This document shows positions 60,898 through 64,000 of a stretch of DNA of 64,000 bases, piece after piece. The position numbers were made by a program, and so were the translations under genes. This DNA comes from Nesterenkonia natronophila (GTDB lineage Bacteria; Actinomycetota; Actinomycetes; Actinomycetales; Micrococcaceae): assembly GCF_003595215.1 (NCBI RefSeq), contig NZ_QYZP01000003.1:124001-188000 (forward strand). The letters run 5' to 3'. Position 1 is the first letter of the stretch, and each line of letters begins with the position of its first letter. Below the pieces are notes generated by a model. The model ran no database searches and was not told the DNA's origin. It saw only the letters and a program-made list of their open reading frames with translations.

Positions 60898-61980
60898 ATG
60901 AAACGTGTGCCGCCGAAGCTCTTTGAACCGATCACCCTGCGCGGCCTCACCGTGCGGAACCGTATCTGGATTCCGCCGATGTGCCAGTATTCCGCATTCG
61001 CGCAGGACGGCCTGGCCACGGATTGGCATATGGCGCACCTGGGCTCCTTCGCGCGGGGAGGAGCCGGCGTGGTGATCGCTGAGGCTACGAGCGTCACCGC
61101 TGAAGGGCGGATTTCGCCGGAGGATCTGGGGCTGTGGAACGACCAGCAGGAGGAAGCGCTGGGGCGCATAGTGAGTTTCGTGCACTCACAGGGTGCCGCG
61201 GCGGGAATCCAATTGGCCCATGCGGGTCGGAAAGCCTCCACTTTCGGGCCATTCACCGAGCAGTCGGGATCCGTCCCCCACCAGCAGGGTGGATGGTCAG
61301 CAATCGGAGCCACCGCAGAACCGTATCCGGGCCTCAATGCCCCGCAGGCCCTGGATACGGCGGGCATCAAGCGCATAGTCACTGCCTTTGCTGATTCTGC
61401 TGACCGGGCACGGCGAGCCGGGTTCGACCTGCTGGAGATCCACGCCGCGCACGGGTACCTACTCCACGAATTTCTCTCCCCGTTGAGCAATACTCGCAGC
61501 GATGCTTACGGCGGCGCGCTCGACCGCCGGGCGCGACTGCTGCTGGAGGTTGTCGACGCCGTCCGCGCGCGCGTGGGGGAGGATGTGCCGCTGCTCGTCC
61601 GGGTTTCGGCGACCGACTGGATTGAGGAGGGGCTGACTCTTGAGCACACCGTCCAGCTGGTCCAATGGCTGAAGGATCGCGGCGTCGACATGATCGATGT
61701 CTCCAGCGGAGGAACTGTTCCAGTGCGCTTCCCAATTGGACCCGGCTATCAGGTACCAATGGCAGCGGCCATTGGGGAACAGACTGGGCTTCCGGTGGCC
61801 GCGGTGGGAATGATCACGGATCCAGTGCAGGCCGAGCACATCCTGTTCACCGGACAGGCGGACGTAGTGCTGATTGGCCGCGAAGCTCTGCGCGACCCGC
61901 ATTTTCCGCTGCGAGCCGCTCACCACTTCGACCATTCATTGGACTACGTCCCCACGCAGTATCGAGCCGGATTTCGTTAG
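60898..61980 (+). CDS. NADH:flavin oxidoreductase, Old Yellow Enzyme family (YqjM-like)
   Basis: FMN enzyme that reduces activated C=C bonds of enones and similar electrophiles with NAD(P)H. The 360 residues belong to the YqjM-type subgroup: IPPMCQYSAF has its modulating Cys, WHMAHLGSFARGGAG, IQLAHAGRKAS with the paired His, ATEN-like region, EIHAAHGYLLHEFLSPLSN, TRSDAYGG, and VGMITDPVQAEHIL with a GQADVVLIGREALRDP phosphate site. GGAAGGAA precedes the ATG. Natural substrate is unknown; detoxification is a common suggestion. Confidence 0.93.
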   Translation: MKRVPPKLFEPITLRGLTVRNRIWIPPMCQYSAFAQDGLATDWHMAHLGSFARGGAGVVIAEATSVTAEGRISPEDLGLWNDQQEEALGRIVSFVHSQGAAAGIQLAHAGRKASTFGPFTEQSGSVPHQQGGWSAIGATAEPYPGLNAPQALDTAGIKRIVTAFADSADRARRAGFDLLEIHAAHGYLLHEFLSPLSNTRSDAYGGALDRRARLLLEVVDAVRARVGEDVPLLVRVSATDWIEEGLTLEHTVQLVQWLKDRGVDMIDVSSGGTVPVRFPIGPGYQVPMAAAIGEQTGLPVAAVGMITDPVQAEHILFTGQADVVLIGREALRDPHFPLRAAHHFDHSLDYVPTQYRAGFR

Positions 61981-62030
61981 AGAGTCTCAGTGTCACTCGC
62001 TGTGATGCTGCTGACAGTCCGGAAGAAGGC

Positions 62031-62144
62031 GTGGCGTGTAAACGTTCGCAGAGACGTGGAAGTCGAGCCTATGGGCAATCGAGGCCCTACGACCCCAACT
62101 GGCACCGCCGGCTAGACGAGTTTTTCCTGTGGTCTAGGGCTTGA
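62031..62144 (+). CDS. Possible small 37-residue protein
   Basis: GTG-started frame MACKRSQRRGSRAYGQSR followed by PYDPNWHRRLDEFFLWSRA, rich in Arg and aromatic residues. GGAAGAAGG precedes the GTG by a few bases. It lies in the 243-base gap between the OYE gene and the CDF gene, with GC-biased codons. I recognise no family. It could be the end of a decayed gene or a genuine small protein; chance is also possible. Confidence 0.35.
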   Translation: MACKRSQRRGSRAYGQSRPYDPNWHRRLDEFFLWSRA

Positions 62145-62160
62145 AGAAGAACTTAGAGAA

Positions 62161-62205
62161 ACATGATGAGGATCGAGCGTCTGACCGCAGCGGGTCAGCT
62201 CATGT
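62161..62205 (+). promoter_or_regulatory. Nested hairpin upstream of the CDF gene
   Basis: Outer arms ACATGA/TCATGT enclose an inner stem CTGACC/GGTCAG with a 6-base loop, 19 bases before the CDF start. It may be a leader RNA structure or an operator for metal control. Only the symmetry is seen. Confidence 0.35.
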
Positions 62206-62223
62206 GCAGAGAAAGTAGTTGAG

Positions 62224-63156
62224 GTGCGCACAGAACAGCAGGTGCTGAAACTGTCCTTGGTCGGAGTCCTCGCGATCACCGCCCTGGGCATCAGCTTCGG
62301 TCTTTTTTCGGGGTCTTTTGCGATCCTTTTCGACGGGGTATTTTCACTTGTTGATGCGGTGATGTCGATAATTTCCATCACCCTGGCGGGCCTTATTGCA
62401 AAGTCTGCAAATAACTCTTTGACGAGACGGACCAGAGATCGTTTCACAATGGGTTTCTGGCACTTTGAACCCATTGTGTTGGCGATCAATGCCTTATTGA
62501 TGATGTCAGTAGCCACCTACGCACTGTTCCAGGCGGTCTCTGCACTCTTGTCCGGTGGCAGAGAGGTCGATTTTGGGCCAGCGGTGATCTATGCGGGCGT
62601 CGTCGTGGTGCTCACGGTCATTATCGGGTTCATCGAAGGCCGAGCAAACAGAAAGATCCAGTCCGATCTGGTGAGCATCGACGTTCAAGGGTGGCTCATG
62701 GCCGGGGGAGTCACCTCCGCGTTGCTGATCGCTTTCGTCATCGGCGCGCTCATCGACGGTACTGAAGCCGCTTGGCTGATGCCCTACATTGACCCGGCAG
62801 TGTTGGCGGTGGTGGCTCTGGTTCTAATTCCTGTGCCGTTCTCCACTCTGCGTAAGTCCGTGGCGGAGATTTCCCTGGTGACTCCTCCGAAGCTGAAGTC
62901 CGAGGCCGAAGCGGTCGCCACGAGCCTCATTGAGACGCAGGGCTTCTCCGATGCTCGCGTGTACGTCTCGCAGCAGGGACGCGCGCGGACGGTCGATATC
63001 GTCTTCTATGTTCCGCGCGGACACCCGCCCAAGGCGTTGGAGGAGTGGGACGCCCTCCGGGACTCGGTCCTCACGCAGCTCAATGGCGAGGATCCGCACA
63101 GTTGGATCACCATTTCATTCACTACGAAGACGCCGCCTGCGCTGCCGAGTCGGTGA
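62224..63156 (+). CDS. Cation diffusion facilitator family transporter, atypical
   Basis: Membrane transporter of 310 residues with about six helices and a C-terminal cytosolic ferredoxin-like domain (from about 218: LVTPPKLKSEAEAVATSLIET, RTVDIVFYVP). Features: FDGVFSLVDAVMSIISI (helix 2), RFTMGFWHFEPIVLAINALL (helix 3 entry, family signature FGxxxxEP), and SDLVSIDVQGWLMAGG (helix 5). The standard zinc-site pairs are altered: helix 2 has FSLVD where YiiP has DSLVD, and helix 5 lacks the HxxxD. So it is likely a subfamily with a different ion or role. It starts at GTG, with GTTGAGG just before it. A nested hairpin and a possible small ORF lie upstream. Confidence 0.85.
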   Translation: MRTEQQVLKLSLVGVLAITALGISFGLFSGSFAILFDGVFSLVDAVMSIISITLAGLIAKSANNSLTRRTRDRFTMGFWHFEPIVLAINALLMMSVATYALFQAVSALLSGGREVDFGPAVIYAGVVVVLTVIIGFIEGRANRKIQSDLVSIDVQGWLMAGGVTSALLIAFVIGALIDGTEAAWLMPYIDPAVLAVVALVLIPVPFSTLRKSVAEISLVTPPKLKSEAEAVATSLIETQGFSDARVYVSQQGRARTVDIVFYVPRGHPPKALEEWDALRDSVLTQLNGEDPHSWITISFTTKTPPALPSR

Positions 63157-63223
63157 CGGGACGCCCTCGCGCTCCAGGTGAGACCGGGGATGTCTGCCCA
63201 GCTCGTGCGTGAGCAGGTGTCGC

Positions 63224-64000
63224 TTACTCGGAGGCTTCGAAGAAAAAGTCTTGGGTGTCGAGGAAACCCAACCGGACGCGGAGCGTGCCGTCGTCGCCGG
63301 GCGGCACGGCTAGAGCCACGTTCCCCGTCTCGGTGCCGCCGGTGTACAACTCAGCAAAGTCGTCAAAGGAATCAGGGGTGACTACCGTGTGGTCGTAGCT
63401 GCCCGTAGTCTCACCCGTGCTGCTTACGTAGGCGAGCTCCACCGCCATCATCGGTGAATCTGAACCTTCACCGAGGTAGGTGGCGCTCATGTTCACCAAA
63501 ACGTACGTCAGCCCGTCGGGAGCCGGATCGTTGAACTGGTTCTCCTCAGCAATCTGATCGTCGACGTCCTCGGCGACACTATGGAGAGTGACTTCCCATT
63601 CGTCGTCTGAGACTGTCTGGCCCAGCGGCAGTGGATTTTCTCGGGTGCCCTCGTCCGCATCAGGAGCCGAGTCCTCATCAACACCGTCGTCCTCGGGTTC
63701 CTCGCGCTCCTCGGCAATCTCCTCCTGCTGCTCCTGCACCTCCTCCTCCAGCTCGGCCACTTCTTCATCGTGGTCAGGGTCAACGCTGCCGGCTTCGTCC
63801 TCGAGACGGTCCACCTCATCATCCATGGAGCTTAGGAAAGCTCCGGCGATGAGCAGGCCGGCGATCGCAAATATAGTTCCGATGGCGCCAGTGATGACAC
63901 CTGCAATGCCCTGTCCTTCTCCGCGATGCTTCACGATCGCGACTATCCCCAAGATCACCGCCAAGGGGCCAAGTAGGAAGCTCACCAATCCGAGTACAGG
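63224..64000 (-). CDS. Membrane protein with DUF4190-like helices and a DUF4352-like domain, 5' end missing
   Basis: At least 259 residues; the frame continues past the window edge, so the N-terminus is incomplete. Two hydrophobic helices (VSFLLGPLAVILGIVAIV and GVITGAIGTIFAIAGLLIAGAF) match the DUF4190 pattern, next a long acidic coiled-coil-like stretch (DDEVDRLEDEA ... EEVAELEEEVQEQQ), then an extracellular beta domain resembling DUF4352 (PLPLGQTVSDDEWEVTLHSV, TYVLVNMSATYLG, PPGDDGTLRVRLGF). Function is unknown. It converges on the CDF gene with 67 bases between stops; nothing else is seen there. Confidence 0.78.
   Translation of the reverse strand, partial: PVLGLVSFLLGPLAVILGIVAIVKHRGEGQGIAGVITGAIGTIFAIAGLLIAGAFLSSMDDEVDRLEDEAGSVDPDHDEEVAELEEEVQEQQEEIAEEREEPEDDGVDEDSAPDADEGTRENPLPLGQTVSDDEWEVTLHSVAEDVDDQIAEENQFNDPAPDGLTYVLVNMSATYLGEGSDSPMMAVELAYVSSTGETTGSYDHTVVTPDSFDDFAELYTGGTETGNVALAVPPGDDGTLRVRLGFLDTQDFFFEASE

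Noticed and set aside
59809..61185. Minus-strand open frame of about 458 codons opposite dgt and the OYE gene
   Set aside because: It lies opposite well-supported genes and spans their ends; long antisense frames are usual in GC-rich DNA, and its translation resembles no family.
62112..62137. CTAGAC/GTCTAG inverted repeat with a 14-base loop
   Set aside because: Six-bp stem with AT content and a T run in the loop rather than after the stem; it lies inside the possible small ORF.

Overview
The window is a GC-rich chromosomal segment from an actinobacterium, most likely in the Micrococcales and close to the Micrococcaceae (Arthrobacter/Nesterenkonia-like). Clade markers seen directly are an actinobacterial diheme QcrC with the qcrCAB and ctaCDF/ctaE sets, CtaF, mIHF, an ErpA-type HesB protein, an Rpf-domain secreted protein, a PriA without helicase motifs, DUF3043 and DUF349 proteins, and many GTG starts. 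The family- and genus-level placement is inferred from gene order and protein character; no rRNA is present to test it. No tRNA or rRNA gene, CRISPR array, insertion sequence, prophage or integron was recognised. Nearly all of it is core metabolism.

Layout. 1-3215: the end of cyanase (cynS) and an NrtA/NrtB/NrtD-type ABC importer, read as cyanate uptake and detoxification. 3216-9250: leuA behind a leucine-rich leader peptide with alternative RNA stems, then recO, uppS, an alpha/beta hydrolase (minus) and pyrD. 9280-20051: a DUF3043 membrane protein, erpA, and the aerobic respiratory chain (ctaC-ctaD-ctaF, then ctaE-qcrC-qcrA-qcrB). Between the two respiratory groups lie def and the oppositely oriented trpD. 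A strong terminator follows qcrB. 20056-25364 (minus): rarA, a DUF4287 protein, aspS and hisS. 25461-46457: a DUF349 protein, then a long plus-strand biosynthetic run: mltG, aroE-aroC-aroK-aroB, efp, nusB, the pyrimidine operon pyrR-pyrB-pyrC-(PH-like membrane protein)-carA-carB-pyrF, then mihF, gmk, rpoZ, coaBC and metK. 46573-56363: degenerate priA, a minus-strand hydrolase, leuS, a DegV protein, comEA and comEC. 56373-64000: an Rpf/LysM secreted protein and arginine deiminase (both minus), dgt, a NUDIX hydrolase, an Old Yellow Enzyme homologue, a possible 37-residue ORF, an atypical CDF transporter, and an incomplete DUF4190/DUF4352-like protein running off the window.

How the genes work together. 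Respiratory genes make a menaquinol:O2 chain in which the diheme QcrC passes electrons from the bc complex directly to the aa3 oxidase. The aro block makes chorismate, which trpD draws on toward tryptophan. The pyr block makes UMP and is headed by PyrR with a clear PyrR-type RNA hairpin that pairs with pyrR's own Shine-Dalgarno sequence. Many genes are joined by ATGA or GTGA overlaps, implying translational coupling.

The most informative non-gene signals are regulatory. They are the leuA leader peptide and its competing stems, the PyrR site, two mini-ORFs that overlap the starts of dgt and pyrC, and about a dozen starts preceded at 6-8 nt by a TANNNT -10 box, the layout expected for leaderless or near-leaderless mRNAs. 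I did not find a convincing new multi-gene system; this looks like a well-organised housekeeping region.
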